From assembly GCA_036873755.1 (NCBI GenBank), contig JAVTVY010025321.1, positions 1 to 64,000 of the forward strand: DNA of 64,000 nt, in the 5' to 3' direction. The notes under the pieces were generated by a model. The model was not told the origin of the DNA. It worked only from the letters and a program-made list of their open reading frames with translations, and did no database searches. The DNA comes from Hanleya hanleyi (lineage: Eukaryota > Mollusca > Polyplacophora > Lepidopleurida > Hanleyidae). Numbering within the stretch: the stretch's first letter is position 1; every line of letters starts with the position of its first letter. Shown here in pieces: positions 44,856 to 57,510 of this stretch. Position numbers and translations under genes: made by a program.

Positions 44856-46915
44856 AAATCAGAATGCTGAATATTGCAGTAACATATATATCAGTCCAAC
44901 ACAAAGACAATGTTGATCCATACAATCCAACATTTAAGTCAGCAAGATGTACATGTAAGATAGCGTTGCAGCATGTAACCTTTCAGTCAGCATAACACAA
45001 GATTAGGTTGTTACATGTTAAATTTCAGTCAGTCCAACATGAAGATAATGTTGGTACAATGCAACATTTCAGTCAGTCCTACACAAAGATAATGTTGGCA
45101 CAATGTAACATTTCAGTCAACCCAACACGAAGATAATATTGTTAAAATGTTACTGATAATGTTGGTACAATGTAACATTTCAGTCAGCCCAACACAATGA
45201 AAATGTTGGTACAATGTAACATTTCAGTCAGTCCAACACAATGATAATGTTGGTACAATGTAACATTTTAGTCACTCCAACACAAATATAATGTTATTAC
45301 AATGTAACATTTCAGTCAGCCCAACACAAAGATAATGTTGGTCAATACAAATATAATGTTGGTACAATGTAACATTTCAGTCAGTCCAACACAATGATAA
45401 TGTTGGTACAATGTCACATTTCAGTCAGTCCAACACAAAGATAATGTTGGTGCAATGTAACATTTCAGTCAGTCCAACACAAAGATAATGTTGGTACAAT
45501 GTAACATTTCAGTCAGTCCAACACAAAGATAATGTTGGTACAATGTAACATTTCAGTCAGTCCAACACAAAGAGAATGTTGGTTACAATGTAACATTTCA
45601 GTCAGTCCAACACAAAGATAATGTTGGTGCAATGTAACATTTCAGTCAGTCCAACACAAAGAGATTGTTGGTACAATGTAACATTTCAGTCAGTCCAACA
45701 CAATGATAATGTTGGTACAATGTAACATTTCAGTCAGTCCAACACAATGATAATGTTGGTACAATGTAACATTTCAGTCAGTCCAACACAATGATAATGT
45801 TGGTACAATGTAACATTTCAGTCAGTCCAACACAATGATAATGTTGGTACAATGTAACATTTCAGTCAGTCCAACACAAAGATAATGTTGGTGCAATGTA
45901 ACATTTCAGTCAGTCCAACACAATGATAATGTTGGTGCAATGTAACATTTCAGTCAGTCCAACACAAAGATAATGTTGGTACAATGTAACATTTCAGTCA
46001 GTTCAACACAAAGATAATGTTGGTACAATGTAACATTTAAGACATTACAATACAAAGATAAAGTTGGTCAATACAATGTAACATTTCAGACATTACAATA
46101 CAAAGATAATGTTAGTCAATACAGTATAACATTTCAGTCAGCCCAACACAATGATAATGCTGGTGCAATGTAACATTTCAGCCAGTTCAACACAAAGATA
46201 ATGTTGGTACTATGTAACATTTCAGTCAATCGAAGACAAAGATAATGTTGGTCAATACGATGTAACATTTCAGACATTACAATACAAAGATAATGTTGGT
46301 CAATACAATGTAACATTTCAGACATTACAATACAAAGATAATGTTGGTCAATACAATGTAACATTTCAGTCAGCCCAACACAATGATAATGTTGGTACAA
46401 TGTAACATTTCAGTCAGTTCAACATAAAGATAATGTTGGTACTATGTAACATTTCAGTCAATCGAAGACAAAGATAATGTTGGTCAATACAATGTAACAT
46501 TTCAGACATTACAATACAAAGATATTGTTGGTCAATACAATGTAACATTTCAGTCAGCCCAACAGAATGATAATGTTGGTACAATGTAACATTTCAATCA
46601 GTTCAACACAAAGATAATGTTGGTACAATGTAACATTTCAGTCAATCGAAGACAAAGATAATGTTGGTCAATACAATGTAACAGTTCAGTCAGCCCAACA
46701 CAATGATAATGTTGGTACAATGTAACATTTCAGTCAGTCCAACACAATGATAATATTGGTACAATGTAACATTTCAGTCAATCCAACACAATGATAATGT
46801 TGGTACAATGTAACATTTCAGTCAGTCCAACACAATGATAATGTTGGTGCAGTGTAATATTTCATTCAGTCCAAAGAAAAGATAATGTTGGTCTAACATT
46901 TCAGACAGTACAACA
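44856..46915. repeat. 44-bp satellite, about 45 copies
   Basis: The unit is AACATTTCAGTCAGTCCAAC followed by ACAAAGATAATGTTGGTACAATGT. Some units have a 46-48 bp variant with ACATTACAATACAAAG and TTGGTCAATACAATGT. Each unit holds the dyad CCAACA-N9/10-TGTTGG. Copies in the middle are nearly identical; the edges decay. Minus-strand frames are by-products. Confidence 0.95.
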
Positions 46916-46919
46916 CTAT

Positions 46920-49869
46920 AAAAGTGTAGCATACTGTAAGATCCTGGAATGTATGATGAGATGGAGATTGGGCAAGACATATTTCAGAAGATACAGGATA
47001 TGGCTCACTTATTTGGGGTACGGACAACCCCCTGGAATTATGAATGTATCCCACAAGAGTAGAACTATGTGAGCTTTCTTAATATATAAGGTTATGAGTG
47101 GGATGAGGCTCAGTTTGGGAGATATAGGGTGGAATGAAGGTTAGTCCAGGAGATGAAGGGCGAATTCAGTACCCCTAGAGACGGAGGAAATTGGATGGGG
47201 CATGAAAACAACCTAATTGTTGAAGTCAGACACCCAACCAACTAGCCAGCCTGCCATCATCAATCTATATGATGCAGCTGAATATTGCTAGAAATCTGTT
47301 TAATACAAATAATATGTAAATATGTCCTGGGCAGACTGGTGGATAATGCTGAAAACCAACAAACCACCTAATATGACATAAGAAATGTTTACATGAATAT
47401 GTCCCCATCTCATTAAAAATTTGATATATTCTGAAAGATAGGAGTACATGTAGCTGCATTTTATATTCTAATAAATATATACTGTTTTCTCTGAAAATGA
47501 TATAAAAATTAGAACTACTATGTTCACTAAAGAAGATAAAAAAAAACAGTATCTTTCACCAATAACCATTGTTTACATATCCACTGCACATTACACCGAA
47601 CATAGACGTATGGGTATTAAGTGTTAACTTTAGGACACAAGACAGAATACAAACAAGAAAACTGAATTCCAAAATTAGAATCGGTCACTAATAATATTGA
47701 TGAAAGTAACTTGTACAGATCTGGTTAAAAAGGTAATATAATTGCAGGTACCAGTATGATGAATATTGATTCCAATTATGCCACTCAAATGGTTTACCTT
47801 GGATGATAATTTCATGTCGCTGTGTGAAATAAATGAATCTGACATTATATCCATTTGTTGCATATACGGATCATCCAAAAACAGCATTTCAATAAACACT
47901 GAAGCCGTCCACTACTCAGTTTGCTATATTCCACAGCTACCAAGATTGTGTCATGGACAATCCGTTACACAACATCTGGAGAAATTTGTCCAGACAAACG
48001 TTTCAATGACTCTATGAAAAAATGAAATAAGCATATGGCAAAATACTTCTTGTTTGTGTATTCATTGATTATCTGGAAACAGTTTTACAATTATAACACT
48101 GTAACTGTCTGCAACTCAGTTCACTATGATCCACAGTTACCAAGATTGCATACCAGGAAATCAATAAATTAGAATAACACCGGAAGAAAATATTGAGGGC
48201 AAATACCTCTTCAAGAATGGTGATTTCATTTCTTTGAGTGGCCTAATGAAACAGCAAATAGGAGTAGCATTACTCAATACATGTATATCCTTTTCTTATT
48301 CAAATAATTATGTGATAAACTTTAACCTAGTTTCTGGTAGAAATCATACCTGGAAAATAATATTCTGTAGTCCTCTTCAAATATGTACATGGTCATGTTT
48401 ATTGTAGTCACCCACACACATAAATCATGCTGCACTGGGCTGTGGATATGAAGATAAATATGATAATTAATGATTTACCAAATAGATACAACAGCAATAT
48501 TTATGTCCAGGTACAAAGTAATCATGCATTTAATTCTGGTATTCTCCAGAGTGGTGATTTAAAACAACCAAATCATAATGATATAGACTGATCAATACAA
48601 TAACTGAATATAGAGTGAACCCTATTCATAACGACAATATTTAGGCTTGAAAAGAATAATACTTATAATGACATCATGTGGCTGGTGAAGATTTTACCAG
48701 TACTGTGGGAACAATAGAGTAGAGACAGGTTCATCATTTCCTACTCTTCTGCTCTTTACATAATAACCACTGAATGCACCTCTTCCAATTTAACCTCCTA
48801 AAATCCTAACAACAATCCTTTTCTCCTAACAACAAATTCACCTTTGAGAAACACAGTGGTTATAGAGGATTGACTTTACATATCATACAGAACAAGCACA
48901 GCGTTATCATTCGAGATAATCTAATGAGTTACCTGATGCACTGACTCCAGCCTGCATGCGAGGATAGTAACGCCATGATAAAAGAAGTAACCTGGTTGAA
49001 GTCATGTGTCCATACCACTGTCACACCCAGTGGAGGAAATACTGAAAATTAATATTGAACAGTATGTAAATAGCCATATATATAATCAAAAGTTCTATGT
49101 ATTGATCAGTATTTGAATGAGTAACTATAAAATCTTCCTAGGGCCTGTGTGCATTGTTTAGAAAAGAGACACACTGAGGTGATATTCCATTCCCCCATTC
49201 CCTTATAGTCACAAATTAAATGGAGTGTGACTGTTTTCGGTTAAGAATTGAGGGCTTTACACAAGGTCCTGGATGGAGACAGTGGAATGTTGCAGTAAGG
49301 GTCAGTGAGAACAAAGCAGTTTGCGAGACGTGCAGGTTTATGGGCAATGTATGGCTTTGCTTTAAGGACACAACGGAAAAAAACTTGGCAATCTGACCTG
49401 ACCTGACCCACCACCCCCCCCCCCTTAAATTTGACAGGAGTGTAACTTTTTGCAGCACAAATTCGATGAGAGAGGATTCATCAAGTTATTTCCAATTGAG
49501 GTCAAAATAACTTCTCTCAGGAATCGATGGGTGTATTTATTCTTTCCCCTTGCTCAGCTTTTAGCGGAGCTGAGTCAGTGAAGGAAGCGCGAGCGATTTC
49601 TCCCGTCGAAAGCAAGGATTGACTTTCGTCCAATTTTCGTCATTTATCATAAATAAGACTAATTCGAAATTTACCCGGGCGAATGATACACTATCTGTGT
49701 AATCTCAGCAACAAATAATCTTTGGATGTTCGAATTATAATATTTACATTTGTCAAGCAATACTTACTGTTTTCTGTTGGAGAGCCGACATTCGGTGAAG
49801 CCAGGTTTCTGTTTCCTTTGTGTTTCCCACAGTTGCCTGGCCTGTGGGATATTGGATGGTCGATGTCTA
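46920..49869. other. No recognisable gene
   Basis: AT-rich with short frames. Nothing resembles a known protein, and no terminal repeats were found. A G/C run lies at about 49412. Confidence 0.45.
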
Positions 49870-50300
49870 CGTATAAATTTTTTCCATAAATTATGAAAAT
49901 TAATAAATATATATATTTTTTTCGACGATTTTTTAAAAATATTTTGTATTTCTCTTTCATTTTTGGTTCAATTAAAGTCATTCCCTATAATGTCAAGCCG
50001 AGTTACTACAGCTTTTAATTATCTACCATACCCTACCCTCTATGACATAGAATAAAAGAGAAATTGGGAATAGAACCGCTGAACACGGTCATTTCAAAAC
50101 ATTCTCAGAAAAGAATGAAAGCCTACCTTTCCAAATGCCATCCGTTTATTACTTTCCAAGTGGACCAGCCTTCGGAATATATGCGCTTTCAATATCTAAG
50201 CCTTCCCTTGAGGAGAGAAATTCATTCTTCGCGCCAAAACACGGCTTTTCAAACTTTTCGCCAGCTCTCCGGCAAAAAACACTTCCGTCAGAATTTTGAG
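49870..50300. repeat. Dispersed repeat, copy 2
   Basis: Shares ATTATGAAAATTAATAAATA, GAAAGCCTACCTTTCCAAATG, CCAAGTGGACCAGCCTTCGG and CCTTGAGGAGAGAAATTCA with 42965-43320. It faces an inverted copy at 52120-52420, with about 1.8 kb between. Confidence 0.8.
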
Positions 50301-50399
50301 GACCGGGCTATACAATATTATCAGTGACGATTGTTCGAAATTGTTTATATATTCAAAGCGTATATAATTAAATTCTACCCGTATTGTTCGTAAATCCTG

Positions 50400-50535
50400 C
50401 GATTTGATTGGCTGATTAGTGCTAAATTTTTCGGTTCATACTTCAATGAATCTAAAAATACGATATGCCACGCCCACAACTGCACTACTTTTTCGTTGCT
50501 ATAAAAGGCACTGGATCACTGGTCGTAGTGTAAAT
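50400..50535 (+). promoter_or_regulatory. Promoter-like block: CCAAT, GC/GT box, TATA
   Basis: An inverted CCAAT (ATTGG, 50407-50411), CCACGCCC (50468-50475) and TATAAAAG (50500-50507) lie in canonical order, predicting a start near 50530. The CACGCCC to TTCGTTG part resembles the left edge of the 3.6-kb units (about 28757-28797). Downstream frames (50688-51026, 51391-51708) have no recognisable homology. Confidence 0.45.
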
Positions 50536-50539
50536 CGAT

Positions 50540-51962
50540 TCAGATTTTAGTGCATAAATAATATTGCTCAAATTATGCCAACAGAAAACTCTAAAACCAA
50601 CTGGAAAGACTGAATTTAAATATTTATTTGTATTGACAAAATTGTTTGTAAAATTACAAGAATTTCGAAGAGAAAAGAGCCGATATAATGTTTGTCGGTC
50701 CTGGAAATCACAGATCAGCAATGAATAAGTCGACAGTGAACGAGATTTTGACATTAGGTTTTCGCTTACCCACTTTCACCACAAATCCTTATAAAACAAT
50801 TATTACACCGGGTGAAGTCCTGAAACCCACATCCTACCTGAGCTCTGGGGCTCTTGAGATACAGAGTTTGGTAATCCATTCATTCGTTACCGTTCCCGAG
50901 GAGTGGAATTTCATCCGCCGGCATTTTTCCTGTTCAGTGTTGTGGTGCGGGGGGGGGGGGAAGTTTTGCACCGATGGAAACGGGAATATGTCGTCCTCTC
51001 TCACGAAGCCAAACACAAAAATTTAACAAATTATACCGTCTTGACTGCCACGATAAGCGGATGCATGTAACAAGTACGGTACCGTACCGTACGGCAGATG
51101 TCCGATAAAATCCCTCCGGTCAAGGGGGGGGAGTGTTACAGAATGTTGATTGCACAAAACCTGTCGGGTGGCCTACGAGGGCAACATCATCGTTCGATCT
51201 CTGTTCACAAAAGCTGGAATCAGTTCACCAGAACTGATACACTTCGAAGTCTGTGAAAGAATATCAATTTTCGCGTTTTCTGTCTCTGATATCACACAAA
51301 ATTATGCGTCCGCTCGATTCGAACACAACACAACACACACACAGCACATGCACTCCATCGATTCCAGTCCACGTGTGACGGGTACAGGCGATGGAGGATG
51401 AAGAGTTTCGTCACAATATTGATAGCGGACACCGACAGGGAGGAAGTTGCGTCATAAACTGCGACAGGGAATGTTCCTCAGCTCAGAACAACACATTGAT
51501 CAGTGAAATCGTCCTCCGTATGCCTACCCGGGGCGCGGTAAAACAGCAAGAAAATGCATCGCCCAGTCTGATCATCGTCTCTGAATGGAATATTCCCGGC
51601 AAGGCCAACTCAACTCGAACAATTTTTCCTCTTCTGCATGGTTTCATATCTCATTCTTCCTTCGCAGAATTTCTTGTGTGTTTCAGTTTTCCTGACCTAA
51701 ATGATTAGGCCTATCCCTGACTGAGAAGTTTCCCTCCATACACAATGTGCAACAAACTGTCAAACTGAAAACTGTTTGAACCACGCTAGGCCTACCGACT
51801 GACGTGCGCGTGCACTGAGACGTTGCTAGGAGTTACGAAATTTGTTGACTGTATTTATGCGCGTAGGGGTTTTCCCGTTACAAGAATTAAACCGAAGAAT
51901 TCGTTCGTTTCACGTTCAATTTCTTCTCTTATTGAATTACTTTTGCTCGATTAATTTAATTA
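50540..51962. other. Anonymous DNA between inverted repeats
   Basis: GC content is higher than the neighbourhood and several plus-strand frames of 80-112 codons occur in succession (50688, 51150, 51391). They resemble nothing known. The segment might be the inside of a larger foldback element or a decayed gene. Confidence 0.3.
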
Positions 51963-52120
51963 TAAGGATTGACTGTGATTTTTTTTACGTTCATTGGGGT
52001 ATGAACTTAAAAACCGCTGTGCAAACTTTGTATGATCCGCTACGCGGAATCATACAGTTTGCACAGCGGTTTTTAAGTTCATACCCCAATGAACGTAAAA
52101 AAAATCACAGTCAATCCTTA
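51963..52120. repeat. 158-bp near-perfect palindrome
   Basis: From TAAGGATTGACTGTGATTTT to AAAATCACAGTCAATCCTTA, with arms of about 77 bp meeting at GATCCGCTACGCGGAATC. The only clear differences are a 2-base indel (CAAACTTTGTATG against CATACAGTTTG) and the centre. It abuts the inverted dispersed repeat at 52120. Confidence 0.95.
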
Positions 52121-52420
52121 AATATTCCGAAGGTTGGTCCACTTGGGAAGTAATAAACGGATGGCATTTGGAAAGGTAGGCTTTCGTTCTTTTTTGAGAA
52201 TGTTTTGAAATTACCGTGTTGAGCGATTCTATTCCCAACTTCTCTTTTATTCTATGTCATAGAGGGCAGGGTATAGTAGATAATTAAAAACTGTAGCATC
52301 TCGCCTAATTGAGCCAAAGATGAAAGGGAAATACACTTAGAAAAAATATTTTTAAAAAAATCGATTTAAAAAAATATATATATATATTTATTAATTTTCA
52401 TAATTTTTTGAAAAAAATTA
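52120..52420. repeat. Dispersed repeat, copy 3, inverted
   Basis: CCGAAGGTTGGTCCACTTGG, CATTTGGAAAGGTAGGCTTTC and ATTTATTAATTTTCATAATT are the complements of blocks in 49870-50300. Confidence 0.8.
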
Positions 52421-52959
52421 TACTTAGACATCGACCATCCAATATCCCTAAGGCCAGGCAACTGTGGTGTTTCCTGTCTGCCGCGCGCGATTCCCCATGT
52501 GGTCATCATAAAATCAGATTCGAATTTGACCCGAAATTGGCGTGACCTGAGCATGATTGCCGGAAACCGCTGGTCTCTTAATCCTCCCTTCCAATACGTT
52601 TGTATGTAAAGGCTTCCGAGTTACATGGGTCAGCTGATAAGATTACACGCGGGTGAAACAAAGTTCCATCTTCAAGGAAGACTGGTTCACACAAACTGAG
52701 CTGACATAAACGGAGTCTAGCTGTGAACATGGAACTTGGATTGACTATTAAAATCTTTGTTCTAAAATACACGTAATATCAATGTGTTATTGCTGGAAGT
52801 ATAAGTCATATCAAACTGAAAAACGGGCACGCTCCAATCTATCTGTATCTGTCAACCCTTTGGTGTATTAAAAATACAATAAAAAAGATATTTATTTAAT
52901 TCTATTAATGAAAAAAAAAATACAATAAAATAAAAAAATAGCAACCCACTTATAGGTGT

Positions 52960-53370
52960 AGGCCTAGTCCAATTTGACGATATAACGTATGGTTAACATG
53001 GTTGAGCTGATTACCATACACATCCTGGTTAGAATAACAACCTTATGATGCCAATTATTATGTGTTCCATTTGACCATGTAAGAATATGGTTATATTGGA
53101 TGATGAATTCGACCATGCAAGCTATGGTTAGTATATGGCAGTCGACCATAACATATATTGTCTAATGATTCGACCACTAATTCTGTAGTAGCGTCCCGAT
53201 ATCTGACCATTCCAATCGGGGTCGAATCAGAGAAATGCTACTATATATTTTCTGGTCATCAATTTTGACCATACTTCTTATGGTTTGACCAGTAAAATCT
53301 GACCAGGAGTTTTATGGTCACGTGACCATTGACCATATATGTCCTTGTCAGGGTAACCATATACGTTGTA
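52960..53370. repeat. Degenerate array of GACCAT/ATGGTC dyads
   Basis: Same style as 43620-44130: GACCATGCAAGCTATGGTTA, TTGACCATACTTCTTATGG, GTGACCATTGACCATATATG. Period about 25-40 bp. Confidence 0.6.
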
Positions 53371-53547
53371 GCTATACCGTATAACTCCCAACGCATCCAC
53401 CGCCCTAAACATACTTTGATAACGTATCGACGTCCTAGATTATATTGAGACTTGCGTGCCCGCAAATTGATGACGTCATGAAGAAATCACCAGACAAGAT
53501 CGGACTTATCTGGACATGTTCAGACAATTGACCTTTACGCCTGCGCC

Positions 53548-53745
53548 ACCGGAAGAGCGCACAACGTATGCATGAAGGTCACATATGTCATTTTCGTTCA
53601 TTTGAATTATTTGCCAAGATCAGAGCGACAGTATCCGCCGCTTTCTCGGCTATTAACCCGCCGCTTGTGTTTAAGTCCGCTAAATTGGCATTTTGCATTT
53701 CGAAAATTACGTGCTTTAGACTTGGGAATTGATGCATCAATACTT
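53548..53745 (+). promoter_or_regulatory. Possible TATA-less promoter and first exon
   Basis: ACCGGAAG (53548-53555, ETS-type) sits in a locally GC-richer patch (GCCTGCGCC). An ATG at 53572 opens a frame that is still open at a strong donor (CTT followed by GTAAGT, 53746). Encoded residues (MKVTYVIFVHLNYLPRSERQ...) match nothing known. Either a 5' UTR exon or chance. Confidence 0.2.
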
Positions 53746-53870
53746 GTAAGTTTGATTTGAAGATTTAGATGGCAACTCGTGTTCATCAGAATGCCTAAAT
53801 GTCTTTGGTGCTAACGACGCATTATTTGGGATGACACCTGCTCACTAATAGCCACTAATAATCGTGAACC

Positions 53871-54536
53871 AAACTATAGTCTGTCCATTTTAATTAGTCG
53901 TCTACTTTGAAGATTGTCAAATATCAGTAGTTAACTGCATATATTTTCTTTTTTGCATCGTGTAGAACAAACTGAACTCTACAAAATGACCACTATTACT
54001 CCGGGATATTGATAATATATCAAGTTTGAAATAACTTCGTTATTCTCTCCATATAAAACTCCAGTGCTGTTGTTTCATGTACCGGGTCTCAATTACATAG
54101 GGAGCCGTCATAATGTATTCGTGTTTACTAGCATACAGGTCAACAATGTCGTGTATAGTAACAGATGTGTGTGTGGTTTATCATTCGGCAATTTCACAGA
54201 GCATGGCATATAAGCGCACTCCCTCGAACCTCCTGCTATTACTTTATATGGCATCAATGACCTTTGTGCCAGTGAGCATGCATACATTATGACGTCTCTC
54301 CGTGTAATTGAAGCCCGGTACATGAAACAACTGTATTGGAGTTTTATATGGAGAGAATTGCAAAGTTATTTGAAGCGTGATATGTTATCGATATCACGGA
54401 GAAATGGTTGTCATTTTGTAGAGTTCAGTTTGTTCTACAGGCTGTAAAAAAGAAAATTTATGCAGAGTTTACTATTGATTTTTGACAAGCTCCAAAGTAG
54501 TCGACTAAGTAAAATGGTCAGACTTTAGATTCAAAC
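53871..54536. mobile_element. Foldback MITE related to the 3.6-kb unit
   Basis: Arms 53871-54120 and 54288-54536 are inverted copies (AGTCTG-CCATTTTAATTAGTCG, GTAGAACAAACTGAACTCTA, CAGTGCTGTTGTTTCATGTACC, TCTCAATTACA). The left arm also matches the start of each 3.6-kb unit after TGTCCGTTT (29093-29340 in unit 1). Confidence 0.85.
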
Positions 54537-54600
54537 AAACAACGAACTTGGTCGAAAGGTTAAAACTAAAGCGCCAAAACAGTACGTTAATGTTTAGCTG

Positions 54601-54810
54601 CACTCTTAAAACGCTAATGTTAGATTTAACATCTAAAGTGTTGGAGGAGGGAAAGCACTTAGAAAGTGTTGTATTCACCACTCTTAAGTGCTGGATACAG
54701 CAGCTTTAAATGTAGCATTTAACACATATTTTATAAATACAACACTTTCTAAATGCTTTCCCTACTCCAACACTTTAGATGTTAAATCTAACATTAGCGT
54801 TTTAAGAGTG
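54601..54810. mobile_element. 210-bp palindromic MITE
   Basis: Arms of about 90 bp: CACTCTTAAAACGCTAATGT, TAGATTTAACATCTAAAGTG, GAAAGC-CTTAGAAAGTGTTG and their complements. TG lies outside both ends; no longer target duplication is clear. Confidence 0.9.
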
Positions 54811-55179
54811 TGTTATTCTGGTTGATTCCATTATCTAGTCTGGTTCCTTAGGGAAATGTATTCATGAATCTCACAAAACCTTGGAGTACATGTATATAAA
54901 TATATGATCGAGAGATGAACCCAATTTGGTGTTGCCAAAGAACCCGGCGCGGTTTAGTGAGGATTTGACCCCCAGGAGGTGCGCTTTGGAGGGCCAAAAT
55001 GAAACATAACGTATGAAAGAAATTTGTCAGTTAGCTTAACGTATTATCTTGCCGGATGGCCCGAGTATTTTCCAGGCCCTGGATCTTAAGGTTTTTAAAT
55101 AACAGTATCTTGCAGTATTGAGTTCATGAAAAATCGTCTGTTTCAAGGCGAAAATAGCACTATTTTGTCTAGGTAAACA

Positions 55180-56010
55180 TATAGTCCATGGACCAAGACC
55201 CCAAATTTCACCGATCGGTACCACTCGAGGTGACAAATTCTAGTAATGTTTTTCGAAGAGGTACATGTATGTAGATGTTATCCATATGTGATAACCGTTG
55301 CAGATCGGTAGCTTAACGGTAGCAAAACACACTTTCTTAACCCCACCCCTGCTCGTATTCCGAACTCAAAGAATGGGGCAGGGGAATGGTTCCTCGGATA
55401 TATTAGTTATTCCTATTGCTGAAGAGCTGAAACTTCACATACTTTGTGGGCAGGGCCTGGTCCATTAGCACAAGTTAACATACTTTAATATTACCGTTGT
55501 ATAATGTCATAGTAACGTAATAACACGTGGCAGTATTTATTGTCGAAATTTCGGTTGGTTTTCCAATTGGTTTTTCCGATTCTGCTGGCACCATGTGACG
55601 TATCAACTTTGGTAAATGCTTTTTGAAGAGGTATTTCTATGTAGATTTTGCTCATATGTGATAACACATGCAGATCAGTAGCGTAGTGGTAGTTATGGTA
55701 CACTTTCTGAACCCTCCACCCATCACATTCTGCACCTACATTTGGGGGATGGGGTATGATTTAGTGGATATTTTAATTATTTCAGTTGCTGGAGAGCTAT
55801 AACTGTTCAACTCCTGCATATGAGGTATTCTGATTCTGTAAACAAGATAACGGGTTTGAAATGATAATCTCAACCCAAGTTTGCAGGTAGGGTATGGTCC
55901 TTCCGATATTTCCATTATGGTTAGATAGTTGAAAAGTACCAAACTGTACCTCCATGCCTTTTTTATTGAAGCATCTATTGAAACCTTCATCTGATGCTGT
56001 GATCACGTTA
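55180..56010. repeat. Tandem monomers shared with 63 kb, reverse orientation
   Basis: GAAGAGGTACATGTATGTAG, ATGTTATCCATATGTGATAAC, GCAGATCGGTAGC and CACTTTCT-AACC recur at about 55250 and 55625. These are the complement of blocks at 63400-63870. Monomers are roughly 370-390 bp and diverged. Confidence 0.75.
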
Positions 56011-57400
56011 CCGCGACTGAATAATAATGATGATAATTTTTGGGTTATTTTATTTTTTCATTTTTACTTGAAACAAATGAAGTGGTGAATCCTGTTATGT
56101 TTCTTTGAAGAGCGTAAGCGGCCAAACAGTGGCCGTACGGAAGACATGGAGAAGGACAATTAAGGAAATATTCCGAGATATTGCAATATTTCCATTGATT
56201 CTCATCTTGACTACCAATTGTCTTTCCTAGCCGTATCTTCCCATCAAATTTTGTTCTTCTGTCATTATTGGTACGAATATGACGAAATGGAATTTTCCTC
56301 TTAATCTACCATATTCGGCCTCTAGACTTTTGTTTTAATTGCAATTAACCTTGATGAGTACAAGCAATTTCTCAATTTACAAATGCTACAGCATATGGTA
56401 ACCCTTTATGATGATTTAATGTTGACCACCTTAGAATTTGAATCGTTTTGAAGACGTTACTCTTTCTTTCCATCTTGGCCACCGATTGTCTGCTAATCCA
56501 AGTTGGTCAACGTGGTATCTCAGCAAATTTAATGCTCTAGTCCTGCAAACGTGTTGAACGGGTAATCCACTCGGTGGTGCCAACTGCAAATTTGTTTCAT
56601 AGCCAGAGATGGCCATATGTGTTAGATATCTGTATTTGAAATACGATGTTTGCTTTTTAAAATGCATAAACATTGCCCTTTTAGAGCTTTTAGGAAGATT
56701 TTATACAACGGTAATATTAAGGTATGTCTGGGCATTATCCCGTGAAAGCTGCTGCTTGCATAAATGCATGCCCAATGACGTCTTTCAGAGATTGCAAAAG
56801 ATAGAAATGCAGAAAATTCAATACCAGCAACACATGATAGACCTACTGATGAATCTGATGGTGGCAAAATATCCAGGATATCAACGAGGTGATTCCTGGG
56901 GACTTGCCAGTATGTATTTGGGATGGACACTCGACAATCATGATACATGTTGCACAGGAACTGTACTCTATGTCGAGTAGAAATTGTCAACACAAAATAG
57001 TAAAACTAGATCGACACTACCGTGAGTTAAATTTGCTCTCGCTCTCTCATCGTTTGACATGTTTTTGCATTGAAGAACCTACTATTATTTAATCTATGAG
57101 ATATTATCATTTTAATATAACTGTCCTCATCCACCCCCAAATGCCAAATAACACCTCCAGCTCACACTTACAATGAAAGCGATAAAAGACATGTATATAT
57201 ATGTTACTCTGGCGAGATACGATGATGTAATTAAACGCTTTATAAGTTTTTTAGCCTTTTATCATAACATAGAACTAAAATGTATATGGAATAATCGTTT
57301 AGCTCTTTAGACATAGATTTAAAGAAAATATCTGGTAGGCCATATCCCGTCACCCCCAATGTTTGGCTTGGAGTAAGGATAATGCTTTATCCCACTCCAC
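56010..57400. other. Mostly anonymous; one exon-like frame
   Basis: A plus-strand frame (56609-56980) includes a stretch after TCTTTCAG (exon from 56789) reading LQKIEMQKIQYQQHMIDLLM, which looks like an amphipathic helix. There is no homology, and the opposite strand is also open for 123 codons. Confidence 0.25.
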
Positions 57401-57430
57401 TATTAAGTTCCAAGTTATAAGTTACACGTT

Positions 57431-57510
57431 CCAAGTTATAAGTTACCACTTCCAGGGTTAAGTTACGCTTCCCGCTAACCCCCTGGAAGTGGTAACTTAT
57501 AACTTGGAAA
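57431..57510. repeat. Hairpin of TTATAAGTTAC motifs
   Basis: CCAAGTTATAAGTTACCACT and its complement (AGTGGTAACTTATAACTTGG) are 30-bp arms around GGGTTAAGTTACGCTTCCCG. GGAAGTTGTAACTTA recurs at about 57748, 57810, 61780 and 62070. Confidence 0.85.

Noticed and set aside
46134..46400. 88-codon frame in the 44-bp satellite
   Set aside because: By-product of the repeat period; the peptide is a repeat of the satellite translation.
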